This document shows, in pieces, positions 42,851-50,511 of a DNA stretch of 64,000 bases (the stretch's first letter is position 1; each line of letters begins with the position of its first letter). The position numbers and the translations under genes are program-made. The stretch comes from Paenibacillus sp. RC67 (GTDB lineage: Bacteria; Bacillota; Bacilli; Paenibacillales; NBRC-103111), in the NCBI RefSeq assembly GCF_030020805.1, contig NZ_CP125098.1, positions 4,921,501-4,985,500 of the forward strand. The letters run 5' to 3'. The notes beneath the pieces were generated by a model, which did no database searches, was not told the DNA's origin, and saw nothing but the letters and a program-made list of their open reading frames with translations.

Positions 42851-44383
42851 CTAGTGACAAGGGCTATGTAGATTTAAAAGGAGATCCTCAACGTTAAAGT
42901 TGAAAGGAACATCGGGGACCGGCTCCCATTTAGGTAATTTTCGGATTTCGCTTAACATCCATTGTTTTACTTCATTAGGAGCTTCACGGTGTAATTTCTG
43001 CAGAGCAATATCTTCAAACATTCGATACTCATGAAGATCTACTTGCATTTTATAGGCATACGAATGAATTTCTTCAGCCGACGACCTTCCCATCAAGCGT
43101 TCCAACTGCTCATTCGCACGTTTATAAACAACTGGACTAAGTACAGGCATACGGGTGTATTGCCTGTTCAGGATAGGTAACGCCGACTTGCAAAGGTTAC
43201 GGAATGTATTCAAATCAAATCGACTCATCGCCGCTGTGAATTCGGATAAACGATGACCTAATTCATCTGTACTTTTAGGTGCAATAAAGGAATAGACACC
43301 CGTTTTTTTGGCTATATCCAAGTACACAGCCATTCCTTTATTTTTGACCTCTTCCCTAATGAACCGGATAATATCCGAAGGAAACACGAGGTGCTTACTA
43401 TGCAGATCTTTTATTTTTAACAATACATAGCGAATGAAGGAATAGCTTTTTTTCTTCATTAAATTGACGAGTTGGATTAGGGTTTGGCCATCATTGTGTT
43501 CTTCCAGATCGCCTATCCCCATCGTGAATAATTGCGACTTAATATATGAGGTCATCCGATGATAAGTCTTCTTCGGCTTGATAACTTCATGATAATAAGT
43601 GCCCTTTTCTTTCGGTATGATGTAGTAGGGGTTAATCGCATAAGAGGCTTTATAGTAACCGGTTGAATTGGGTTTGATTAAGGCATTAGGTGCAAACAAA
43701 GGTTGCCCGTCCAAAACCGGTGTATCGGTTAGAACTTCGATCAATTGTTTGATCTGATTGAGATTTGTTTTATGTAGATAGCTATACAGTCCACCGTCTT
43801 TACCATCGGAGCGCAAATTCTTTTCCAGTACTTTGTGGGGGCTATCATTTTGCTGCGCAGCGCCTTCTAAATACCACTTTTGTGCAGCTAAAGGAAGCTT
43901 GTAAAAAGCCTGGGTATACACCGCAGGAGGCAATAAGAAATAATAACCGATGGTGCCGGTGTCGTCTTGAAGATAATCATTTAAAGTGTAATGGTACGCT
44001 CCTGTGATCTCTTCTTTTACAAGTTGAATTAATCCAAGGTCGACGAATTTTTGAAAGGAGACATAGAACTGATCATTCGTAACAGGCTCTTCAAACAATT
44101 CTACCTGCTTTTGATAGATTCGATTCCGGTTACAAAACTCTAATCTACCTTTTGTATTGAAAACAGTCTGTACGGTTATAAAGAGTTGGATATCGGATTT
44201 CGTCATATGGTGAATCAGTCTTCCTCGACCGTCATTCCGGATTTGAAATTGATCCCGATTGTACTCATACTGCTCCTCGATCTTTTTAAAGGCATGAAAA
44301 AAACGATAACTGACCACAACAGGATTTGTTGGCTGGAGGTGGACCCTACCTTTAGGATTATTTAAAAATACGAGTTTCTTCAA
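42851..44383 (-). CDS. Putative plasmid replication protein, family not recognised
   Basis: A 510-residue cytoplasmic protein that I cannot place in a named family. It starts at TTG 44383 with a strong AAAGGAGGTG site. The N-terminal third ('MTKSDIQLFITVQTVFNTKG', 'VSFQKFVDLGLIQLVKEEIT') has the look of a winged helix; the middle is rich in Tyr and basic residues ('KPNSTGYYKASYAINPYYII'); the C-terminal half is mostly helical. A role in replication is inferred from position. Its leader follows a ten-copy iteron array and a DnaA-box palindrome, and it is overlapped by a candidate antisense RNA like those that set plasmid copy number. A second replication-type gene lies upstream. Confidence 0.6.
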   Translation of the reverse strand: MKKLVFLNNPKGRVHLQPTNPVVVSYRFFHAFKKIEEQYEYNRDQFQIRNDGRGRLIHHMTKSDIQLFITVQTVFNTKGRLEFCNRNRIYQKQVELFEEPVTNDQFYVSFQKFVDLGLIQLVKEEITGAYHYTLNDYLQDDTGTIGYYFLLPPAVYTQAFYKLPLAAQKWYLEGAAQQNDSPHKVLEKNLRSDGKDGGLYSYLHKTNLNQIKQLIEVLTDTPVLDGQPLFAPNALIKPNSTGYYKASYAINPYYIIPKEKGTYYHEVIKPKKTYHRMTSYIKSQLFTMGIGDLEEHNDGQTLIQLVNLMKKKSYSFIRYVLLKIKDLHSKHLVFPSDIIRFIREEVKNKGMAVYLDIAKKTGVYSFIAPKSTDELGHRLSEFTAAMSRFDLNTFRNLCKSALPILNRQYTRMPVLSPVVYKRANEQLERLMGRSSAEEIHSYAYKMQVDLHEYRMFEDIALQKLHREAPNEVKQWMLSEIRKLPKWEPVPDVPFNFNVEDLLLNLHSPCH

Positions 44384-44452
44384 GCAGGGTCACCTCCTTT
44401 GTCAGTAATTCACAGTTTGTTTGCCTGCCTCATAGATTTTTATCCTGAGATT

Positions 44453-44461
44453 TGGTAGAAT
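44453..44461 (+). promoter_or_regulatory. Possible promoter of the antisense RNA (extended -10)
   Basis: TGGTAGAAT fits an extended -10 element (TGnTAGAAT) about 90 bp before the first TTGGTAG-loop hairpin on the plus strand. No good -35 is visible, which extended -10 promoters tolerate. The start of the antisense RNA near 44468 is inferred from this. Confidence 0.35.
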
Positions 44462-44467
44462 AGGAGA

Positions 44468-44681
44468 AAGGCAATAGCTAAATAGGCCTCTTAGCCTTCT
44501 GATTTTTTTCAGAAGTTGAAGAAGCTAGTCACGTGAGGATTCGATCGTTATCGTTGGTAGCGGCAGGGATCGATTCCGAATGTCTTTCCTTTGAAACTGA
44601 GCATTGGTAGTGCTCGGTAAAAATGGGATGTTGGTAGCATTCCATTTTGTAAAGCTTCCATTCTATATGGAGGCTTTTTTT
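44468..44681 (+). ncRNA. Candidate antisense (RNA I-like) copy-number control RNA
   Basis: On the plus strand, opposite the leader of the 510-residue protein gene, three hairpins each present the same 7-nt loop TTGGTAG. Hairpin B: GGATTCGATC (44537-44546) with GATCGATTCC (44568-44577), apical TCG/CGG around TTGGTAG at 44554-44560. Hairpin C: ACTGAGCA/TGCTCGGT, 8 bp, 44596-44618. Hairpin D: 11 bp, 44620-44648. A terminator hairpin with a T-run (44652-44681) follows. A further stem CTTCTGA/TCAGAAG lies at 44496-44515. UUGGUAG loops of this kind are the kissing loops of ColE1 RNA I and contain a YUNR U-turn. The 5' end is uncertain. Confidence 0.7.
44652..44681 (+). terminator. Rho-independent terminator of the antisense RNA
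   Basis: AAGCTTCCAT (44652-44661) pairs with ATGGAGGCTT (44667-44676), with one G-U pair, and the stem runs into TTTTTTT. There is no plus-strand ORF upstream, so it ends a short noncoding transcript. Confidence 0.8.
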
Positions 44682-44711
44682 CTGTTCAAGTGCATAGAAT
44701 ATGTAGGTTTT

Positions 44712-44729
44712 TTATCCACATGTGGATAA
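44712..44729. promoter_or_regulatory. Palindrome of two head-to-head DnaA boxes
   Basis: TTATCCACATGTGGATAA is a perfect 18-bp palindrome made of two perfect DnaA boxes (TTATCCACA) in inverted orientation with no spacer. It lies in the leader just downstream of the predicted start of the 510-residue protein mRNA. It suggests DnaA participation in origin opening or in control of the gene. Confidence 0.8.
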
Positions 44730-44749
44730 GTTATAGTTCAACATCATCC

Positions 44750-44778
44750 ATTATAGCAACCTTGGTAATATCATGTAA
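44750..44778 (-). promoter_or_regulatory. Promoter of the 510-residue replication protein gene
   Basis: On the minus strand TGCTATAAT gives a perfect extended -10 (TATAAT at 44755-44750). A weak -35 (TTACAT, 44778-44773) lies 17 bp upstream. Transcription would start near 44743, giving a leader of about 360 nt that covers the DnaA palindrome and the antisense region. The nearest iteron begins 12 bp beyond the -35, so iteron-bound protein could repress or activate it. Confidence 0.6.
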
Positions 44779-44789
44779 GAGTTCATAGA

Positions 44790-45282
44790 GTACGTGTATT
44801 TTGTAAAAGTCGTATCATTTCTAGGCGAAAGTGGAGTACGCGTTTTTAGTAAAAACCAAATCACCCCTTATACACCGCGGATTCTCAACCCACAGGGGTT
44901 TATCGAAAAAAAATGAGGAAGTATGGTACGTGATTATAGTAAAAACCATGATTAAAGTACGTGTATTTTGTAAAACTGAAATAGAAGTACGCGATTTTTG
45001 TAAAAAAATGATTTTGATAAGCACGTTTTACACCTAAATTGTTAATAATTAACAAAGAAAAGCCTTTCAAAGAGTACGTTAAGATTGTAAAAAGCTCTTT
45101 CTACGGTACGCTAATCTTGTAAAAAGCCTATTTTCGGTACGTGATATTTGTAAAAAGCGAATTCTAGGTACGCTATTTTGTTAAAAACTGTGGTTAAAAA
45201 CCGTAAAAACATAAAAAAAGAGAGCGTGCATGAAAGCACACCCTCACTTTTTACATTAATAAAGTACGTCAATTTCGTAAAA
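44790..45282 (+). repeat. Iteron array (ten 19-bp repeats), candidate replication origin
   Basis: Ten direct repeats of consensus GTACGnnnnnnnnGTAAAA (centre AT-rich) start at 44790, 44836, 44926, 44957, 44987, 45074, 45106, 45137, 45168 and 45264. Adjacent copies in the two tight clusters are 30-32 bp apart, three helical turns. The larger gaps of 90 and 96 bp are about three times that. The last copy ends 8 bp after the stop codon of the 484-residue replication protein gene. Phased iterons beside rep genes and DnaA boxes are the hallmark of theta-type plasmid origins. Two plus-strand ORFs across the array are artefacts of the repeats. Confidence 0.88.
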
Positions 45283-45290
45283 AGTAAAAT

Positions 45291-46745
45291 CTACTGGATG
45301 AGAAACGGAGTAGATCCGGCTGTAAAAAAGTCGGCTTTTTCCGATTCCGTGACCGGTGTCAAAATAATTTCAAACCCGTTCCCTACCCTTTTGTAATCAT
45401 TAATGAGTATATTGGCTTCTTTAAACTCCTGAAGAGAAGCATCGATTTGCTTCAGATTGCTGTCAATCCGTTTGGAACGAAACCGGATACGGTCTGAGAA
45501 GAAGCTGTATTCGAAATGCTGCTTCATCTTACGGCCTTGCAAGTAAGCGTCCAGGCGCTCTTTTTGAAAGGCATAGATCAATATTTTAGACAGACGGTTC
45601 TCTAGACGATGTATAAAGTGACTGTAGATTTGTACCGTTTGCTTCGTAATAAATTGCTGATGAAGCGTGTCGGAGAATTTAATCTCGGCATATCGGCGGC
45701 CCGTTGCATCTTCCTTCGAGACGATGACATATTCGAATAAATTATATAAGAACGTCGTTTTCGTCTCTTTATTTGGTCCTGTTGTTCTACCTTCCAAGCT
45801 GAATCGGCCTATTTTTTGCAATCGTTTCGTGATGAGATCGTAGGCTTTTTGGCTTGTATTGCCATAAATTCGGGTCAACAGCGGACGAATATCAAACGCA
45901 ATGGTTTTGTCCGTGTAAAACCGCTCCGATCGGTGCTCGATGATATGCTCTAAAATCTCCGAATCCGTCTCGTCCAGCAAAAACATTTTATCCAGTTGTA
46001 CTTCTTCATTCTCCTCGATAGATATAAATGAGCGGAGCACGCGGTTGTCGCTCATTTTATAATCATCATAAATGATGGTTGCCTTTTGTTCGGAGTCGAA
46101 CAGCACATTTCCTTTTAATTTCGCTTTCCCGTCGGCAAATATCGGGTTATCAATCAAGTCCTTGAAGCGGTGAGTAATCCAGTTGCGCGGCGCATTTTTC
46201 AAAAAATCAGCGATAATATACACGAGATCATTCTCAAATGCTTTCTCGATCTGGTACTGCTGCTTGGATTCAAGGTAGGGGTAATCGGTCAGACGCGTCT
46301 CCGTGTCATTAGCCCAAGCTTCAATTTCATCCAGGCGATTTTGCACAAAGGTTGGTTCGTCTTTAATATTACTCAGCATTTCCTTAAAGCTGGCGTCGGC
46401 GCTTTTACTGTTGAGGAATTGAAGCAGTACTTCTCTTTCCTCATGAATGCTGGTGCTCTTTTTGCTTTCTACGTCTTTTTTCAGCTGCTTATACCAGTTT
46501 TTCTTCGTTAGCTGGCGTCTTCTATGATAAGTAGACTTAATTTCAAGCAAATCCACTACGTCATCATCATTAAAAAAGATGTTATTCATAATATTGCGGA
46601 TGTAGTTTTCAATCGATAGAGCAAAATCGGATTCTTCTTCTTCTTTATGGATCAGCTTCAGCAGCCGTTCCCGTGTTTTCTCCCCAATAAGAACAAGCAG
46701 CTCATCAAATATGAATCGAGGAATCTCTTGTATCTTAACGCTCAC
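45291..46745 (-). CDS. Plasmid replication initiator-like protein with winged-helix C-terminus
   Basis: A 484-residue protein, starting at GTG 46745 after GGGGGAG. The N-terminal 150 residues are acidic and helical. The C-terminal half has two winged-helix-like segments of the Rep initiator type: 'YGNTSQKAYDLITKRLQKIG' with RFSLEGRTT, and 'LSKILIYAFQKERLDAYLQG', 'FFSDRIRFRSKRIDSNLKQI' with DASLQEFKEANILINDYKRV. The order helix-R-F-R-S-K-R-helix-'L.EFKEANIL' resembles iteron-binding initiators. The iteron array begins right after its stop codon. I consider it the probable iteron-binding protein, but the family assignment is by pattern only. Confidence 0.65.
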   Translation of the reverse strand: MSVKIQEIPRFIFDELLVLIGEKTRERLLKLIHKEEEESDFALSIENYIRNIMNNIFFNDDDVVDLLEIKSTYHRRRQLTKKNWYKQLKKDVESKKSTSIHEEREVLLQFLNSKSADASFKEMLSNIKDEPTFVQNRLDEIEAWANDTETRLTDYPYLESKQQYQIEKAFENDLVYIIADFLKNAPRNWITHRFKDLIDNPIFADGKAKLKGNVLFDSEQKATIIYDDYKMSDNRVLRSFISIEENEEVQLDKMFLLDETDSEILEHIIEHRSERFYTDKTIAFDIRPLLTRIYGNTSQKAYDLITKRLQKIGRFSLEGRTTGPNKETKTTFLYNLFEYVIVSKEDATGRRYAEIKFSDTLHQQFITKQTVQIYSHFIHRLENRLSKILIYAFQKERLDAYLQGRKMKQHFEYSFFSDRIRFRSKRIDSNLKQIDASLQEFKEANILINDYKRVGNGFEIILTPVTESEKADFFTAGSTPFLIQ

Positions 46746-46778
46746 TATTATCTCCCCCGGATCATTTTTGCTACCTTT

Positions 46779-46807
46779 ATTTTATAGTTTCCAGGACAAA
46801 TAAACAA
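46779..46807 (-). promoter_or_regulatory. Promoter of the 484-residue replication protein gene
   Basis: On the minus strand TTGTTT (46807-46802) and TAAAAT (46784-46779) are separated by 17 bp, a good sigma-A promoter about 34 bp before the GTG start. Confidence 0.55.
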
Positions 46808-46885
46808 TGGAATTTACCAGAATTACAAATACAGCCCTAGTTATTTTTTCTGGCTTTGCAAAATGGACGCGGGGGGAAGTATCTC

Positions 46886-47530
46886 TTAGAGCATCTTCAG
46901 TTGATCTATCAGTTCCTGAGGGTCCATCCGTTTCATAAAGTCCGGGTTGACATGGGCTTGCTGGATGATCCCTTCCTTATCAATAAGGAAAGTTGCCGGG
47001 ACCGGGAGCACCCAACGGTCGATTTGATTAAACTGGGTAAGATCCAGTCGCAGCGTATGTTTGAAAATGGCTTGAAGGTATTCAGGCAATTCAAACAAAA
47101 GGCGGTAGCTGTCGGAGATAGTACCTTGCGGATCGCTGAGTACCGGAAACGCCAGCTTTTCTTTCTCTTTGTGGGATAGCGAGTTGTCGGGGCTTTGAGG
47201 AGATATGGCAATCAACTGACCGCCGAGCAGTTGAATTTCCGGAAGTACTTGCTGGAAGGCTCTAAGCTGGATGCTGCAGAACGGACACCAGCTGCCTCGG
47301 TAGAAGGTCAGGACAACCGGACCTTGAGCAAGCTCGTCATATAGAGTGACCTGCTCACCCAGCGAATTGTCTAATGTAAAGGTCGGGGCCTTATCTCCTT
47401 CCTTCAAACCGTAAAGAATACCGGACTGCTGCTGCTCCTCTATATGGCGAAAAATGGCCGCTTGTGCCTCTACTGGTGCGTTAGCGATAAAGCCCGCCTT
47501 GGCTAATTCCAATTGTTCTTTAACCGGCAT
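46886..47530 (-). CDS. Peroxiredoxin-like (AhpC/TSA) protein
   Basis: A 214-residue thioredoxin-fold protein. The ATG at 47530 (MPVKEQLELAKAGFIANAPV) follows AAAGGAG; the ORF could extend upstream but would overlap the MFS gene further. The active-site region is 'VVLTFYRGSWCPFCSIQLRA', a C-P-F-C motif in place of the single peroxidatic Cys, placing it among the AhpC-TSA/Prx-like2 proteins. 'LPVPATFLIDKEGIIQQAHV' is the cis-proline region. It should reduce peroxides or act as a thiol oxidoreductase. It overlaps the end of the MFS gene by 11 nt, so both belong to one TetR-controlled operon. Confidence 0.88.
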   Translation of the reverse strand: MPVKEQLELAKAGFIANAPVEAQAAIFRHIEEQQQSGILYGLKEGDKAPTFTLDNSLGEQVTLYDELAQGPVVLTFYRGSWCPFCSIQLRAFQQVLPEIQLLGGQLIAISPQSPDNSLSHKEKEKLAFPVLSDPQGTISDSYRLLFELPEYLQAIFKHTLRLDLTQFNQIDRWVLPVPATFLIDKEGIIQQAHVNPDFMKRMDPQELIDQLKML

Positions 47531-48767
47531 GATACAGCTCTCCTTTGTGAATGAATTTTCGAAGCTTAAGTACCGAATAGCCAACTACAGCAATGCCGCA
47601 CAGTACGGCATCCAGAACGATTAAGACTTGGTAATTATGAAATACGTCAAAGGCAATCCCTCCGACCAAGGCTCCCAGAATGCCCCCTGCTTGATGAAAC
47701 AGCATCAAATTGCCGATCAGCCTCCCTGTCTTATTCGTAAACTCATTAGCTACTAGCATGCCTCCAGGAACGGCCCCCAAGTAGGTCACTCCAAAGGTAA
47801 TGGCAAACAGGATGGGAGACCAGGAGGTATGAAGCAGCAGAATGGCAAAGCTAAGTATCCGAATACCGTACAGCAGCATTAGTGCTGACCGCTTATTCAT
47901 AATATCCATTAAGCTTCCGAAAACAAGCGAACCTATGATTTCCATAACACCAAGAATGCTCATGGATAAGGCGATCATTCCAGATGGGACAGAAGCTAGT
48001 TGATGAATTGCCACCAAATTCATCTCCACGGTTCCCATGTTAATTCCGCAAGTAAACAGGGCAAAAGCAACGATGACAAATGGCAAATAAAAGGCTCCTT
48101 GAGAATGGGCTACTTGCTGATTAGGGGCCTCAGCGGGGGGATCTTCTGTATGCGGGAGCTGTTCATTCTTCATCAGGCTATTGCGTTCCGTTGGTCGTAT
48201 GAGGAACAAAATGATAGGCACCGTAACGACCAGTCCGAGTAAGGCTGATAATAGAAAGGCATCCTGCCATGACAAGCTGCTATTGGACAGGAACACAGGG
48301 GTACAAATGGCAAGGCCTACAGAGGAGGCACTGCTTAGTATGCCAGCTGCTTTCGCTTTGTGGCGTTCAAACCATCTGAACAGCAGTACGTAAGCGGTCG
48401 ATGCCGCAAGTCCGGCCAATCCGGATAAAATACCGTAGCCTATAAAGAAGGCAGCAGGATGGTGACTGATACATACAAGTCCAGTACCGGCTATGCTGAA
48501 CATACTTGAAATCAGCATGACCTTTTTCGCTCCAAAGCGGTCGACAAGCCTTCCTCCTATTGGAGCACAAAGCGCGGCGATGAACAGATTCGTAGACCAT
48601 GCTGCTGAAATGAATCCTCTGCTGACATGCAGATCCTCTGCTATTTGAACTTGATAGGAAGCCATGATGAAACGGGAAATGGCTCCGATAAAGCCGATGA
48701 TCCATAGTGCTGTTAGTCCGATCCACGCATAGTGACGTATATACCATCGTTCTTGATCTATCCGCAT
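47520..48767 (-). CDS. Major facilitator superfamily transporter
   Basis: A 415-residue protein with 12 predicted helices. The helix 2-3 loop 'GGRLVDRFGAKKVMLISSMF' carries the MFS motif A, and a similar 'GSLMDIMNKRSALMLLYGIR' lies in the second half. A central cytoplasmic loop is rich in Glu and Pro. It looks like a drug or metabolite exporter of the MFS_1 type, substrate unknown. It is divergent from a TetR gene with a long palindrome between them, and it precedes the peroxiredoxin gene in the same operon. Confidence 0.88.
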   Translation of the reverse strand: MRIDQERWYIRHYAWIGLTALWIIGFIGAISRFIMASYQVQIAEDLHVSRGFISAAWSTNLFIAALCAPIGGRLVDRFGAKKVMLISSMFSIAGTGLVCISHHPAAFFIGYGILSGLAGLAASTAYVLLFRWFERHKAKAAGILSSASSVGLAICTPVFLSNSSLSWQDAFLLSALLGLVVTVPIILFLIRPTERNSLMKNEQLPHTEDPPAEAPNQQVAHSQGAFYLPFVIVAFALFTCGINMGTVEMNLVAIHQLASVPSGMIALSMSILGVMEIIGSLVFGSLMDIMNKRSALMLLYGIRILSFAILLLHTSWSPILFAITFGVTYLGAVPGGMLVANEFTNKTGRLIGNLMLFHQAGGILGALVGGIAFDVFHNYQVLIVLDAVLCGIAVVGYSVLKLRKFIHKGELYHAG

Positions 48768-48802
48768 GGTGTCCCTCCCTTGATTTAATGAGTTTCTATG
48801 TA

Positions 48803-48838
48803 TACAATAAAAGATACCGATCGGTCTCTTTTATTGTA
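48803..48838. promoter_or_regulatory. 36-bp TetR operator
   Basis: TACAATAAAAGA and TCTTTTATTGTA flank the central TACCGATCGGTC, giving an inverted repeat in which only one base pair (48815/48826) fails to match. It lies between the divergent MFS and TetR genes, 36 bp from the former's start. The core ACCGATCGGT is a typical TetR family half-site pair. Confidence 0.8.
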
Positions 48839-48922
48839 GCACACATTCCTCGGTTGGCAAGGGCGCAGTGGAAAAAATTTGTTATACTAGTTGCAAAGGA
48901 TTATGGTTCAATTGGAGGGCTC

Positions 48923-49522
48923 ATGAAAAAAGGAGATCAAACACGGGAGCATATTATTATGAAATCGGCTGAACTATTCAACCAGCAAGGCTTCGCCGGT
49001 TCATCGTTAAACGATATTATTGCAGCCACAGGAATCAAGAAGGGAGGCATCTATCGTCACTTCAGCAGCAAGGACGAAATTGCCCTTGAAGCCTACAACT
49101 ACGCAGCCAGCGTAGTCGGCAGTAGATTCGATGAAGCACTAGATAAAGAGGAAACTGCAGCGGGCCGGCTGCTCGCATTTTTCCATGTCTATGGGGATGT
49201 AGTGAACGCCCCCCCATTCATCGGTGGCTGTCCCTTGCAGAACACGGCGGTAGAGAGCGACGATACTCATCCCTCCCTGCGTCAGCGTGCTGAACAGGGT
49301 CTGCACAGTACATTAGATAGGATGAAGAGCATTATTAATGATGGGATACAAAGCGGAGAGTTTAAGGAACACTTGGACGTGGATGCTTTGGCCACATTTG
49401 CTTTCTCCTTAATGGAAGGAGGCATCATGCTCAGCAAGCTGGAAGGGAACAACAGGCACATGCAAATGAATATTGTCAGTTTTACTACTTATCTTCAGCA
49501 ATGTTGTTTGAAGGGGGATTGA
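48923..49522 (+). CDS. TetR-family transcriptional regulator
   Basis: A 199-residue regulator. The ATG at 48923 (MKKGDQTREHIIMKSAELFN) follows TTGGAGGGCTC; the upstream extension has no similarity. The helix-turn-helix is 'GFAGSSLNDIIAATGIKKGG' followed by IYRHFSSKDEIALEAYNYA. The ligand domain contains 'PPFIGGCPLQNTAVESDDTH', typical of the TetR_C group around QacR/AcrR-like regulators with a C-P-L/x-x-N motif. It should repress the divergent MFS-peroxiredoxin operon by binding the 36-bp palindrome. Confidence 0.92.
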   Translation: MKKGDQTREHIIMKSAELFNQQGFAGSSLNDIIAATGIKKGGIYRHFSSKDEIALEAYNYAASVVGSRFDEALDKEETAAGRLLAFFHVYGDVVNAPPFIGGCPLQNTAVESDDTHPSLRQRAEQGLHSTLDRMKSIINDGIQSGEFKEHLDVDALATFAFSLMEGGIMLSKLEGNNRHMQMNIVSFTTYLQQCCLKGD

Positions 49523-49597
49523 ACTGCATAAGTATAAGATACTCCGGTGGGGAGATCCCTTTTGCCTTTTCATGTTCGATAAGGTGTATAGACAGCT

Positions 49598-49625
49598 CAG
49601 CCTGCCATTAAGGCAGGCTGTTTTT
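49598..49625 (+). terminator. Rho-independent terminator after the tetR-like gene
   Basis: CAGCCTGCC (49598-49606) pairs perfectly with GGCAGGCTG (49612-49620) across a 5-nt loop, followed by TTTTT. It ends the plus-strand TetR gene and separates it from the convergent hypothetical gene. Confidence 0.9.
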
Positions 49626-49649
49626 CTAATAAAATATTTGGCGTTTTTC

Positions 49650-50291
49650 TTACATCAATTTAACTAAGCCTAATGATTCCAATTCTTGATAGACATCCTC
49701 GGCGGCGCAGTCGGGGTTTATCTTTTTAATCAAATCAACCGTTATTGGTGCACCTTGATAAATGTTCTCTACTGGATCGAGTGGCGCTGTGATTTCAAAA
49801 TAGTCTTTGGAGAATTGGACAAAATCCTCTGGTGTTTGGAAAATCGTGCTCAGCAAAAAGCCGGAACCATCATCATTACCATCTGGGATTACAATGTTTC
49901 CCTTCTGCCAGCTGGAGTCATTAGGTGTACGCCAAATACAAAAGGTCACATCTTCTTGTTGAATCGCTTCATCTTCAAGTAAAGTTAGTAATTCCTTCGG
50001 AACACTATCATAAATACCCGGCCATACTTTATGCTCGTCTTGCGCATACGGGCTCAATGCCGATTCATGATCAAAACCCTTTATGATGGAGCCTTCCGGG
50101 GAAAATAACAGGATGAGATGATCGCCTGACCCGTTATCTATTTTGGCCATACACACACCTTCGTCCCATTCTTGAGTAAAACTGTGATAACGGAGCCATT
50201 CATCTTCACAAAGAATGGTATTTAATACGGCTTGTATTCTCAGTAACTTTTTTAAAGCTTCTGGTTCTGGCAGTTGTTCTAGCTTGCTCAT
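49650..50291 (-). CDS. Conserved hypothetical protein
   Basis: A 213-residue soluble, acidic protein with no signal peptide or membrane segment. 'YHSFTQEWDEGVCMAKIDNG' and 'DHLILLFSPEGSIIKGFDHE' with SALSPYAQDEHKVWPGIYDS recall an uncharacterised bacterial family with an F-D-H-E-S-x-x-S-P-Y motif; 'VTFCIWRTPNDSSWQKGNIV' is also conserved in such proteins. I cannot assign a function. It lies alone between convergent and unrelated genes. An AAGGAGGAAT site precedes the ATG. Confidence 0.75.
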   Translation of the reverse strand: MSKLEQLPEPEALKKLLRIQAVLNTILCEDEWLRYHSFTQEWDEGVCMAKIDNGSGDHLILLFSPEGSIIKGFDHESALSPYAQDEHKVWPGIYDSVPKELLTLLEDEAIQQEDVTFCIWRTPNDSSWQKGNIVIPDGNDDGSGFLLSTIFQTPEDFVQFSKDYFEITAPLDPVENIYQGAPITVDLIKKINPDCAAEDVYQELESLGLVKLM

Positions 50292-50475
50292 TAAATTCCT
50301 CCTTATGCTAGGCTTCCATTCTCATAATACTAATCAGCAAAGAGCTCTTAATAGTATTTGTCGGTTAAAGCGAGCTTCCTTGATAGATTGTTGACTAACT
50401 CTTTCTTTTGACGCTTGGTATTGGAAAGATGTTTCATTCTGACTTCCCCCAGCCTATCATGCTGCGGTTTAAAAA

Positions 50476-50511
50476 AAGCTAGCCCCTATCATAATAGAAA
50501 GGGGCCAGCTT
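50476..50511 (-). terminator. Terminator of the nan operon, overlapping the yhcH-like stop codon
   Basis: On the minus strand AAGCTGGCCCCT pairs with AGGGGCTAGCTT (one G-U pair), followed by TTTTT. The 5' arm lies inside the last codons of the YhcH-like gene, and its TGA stop (50491-50489) sits between the arms. It ends the sialic acid operon. Confidence 0.85.

Noticed and set aside
44821..45037. Small ORFs on both strands across the iterons
   Set aside because: They arise from the repeat sequence itself, have no ribosome binding site and no protein-like composition.
44790..45282. CRISPR array
   Set aside because: The repeats are only 19 bp with a variable centre, the intervening sequences are about 11 bp in tight clusters, and rep genes rather than cas genes flank them. 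They are iterons.
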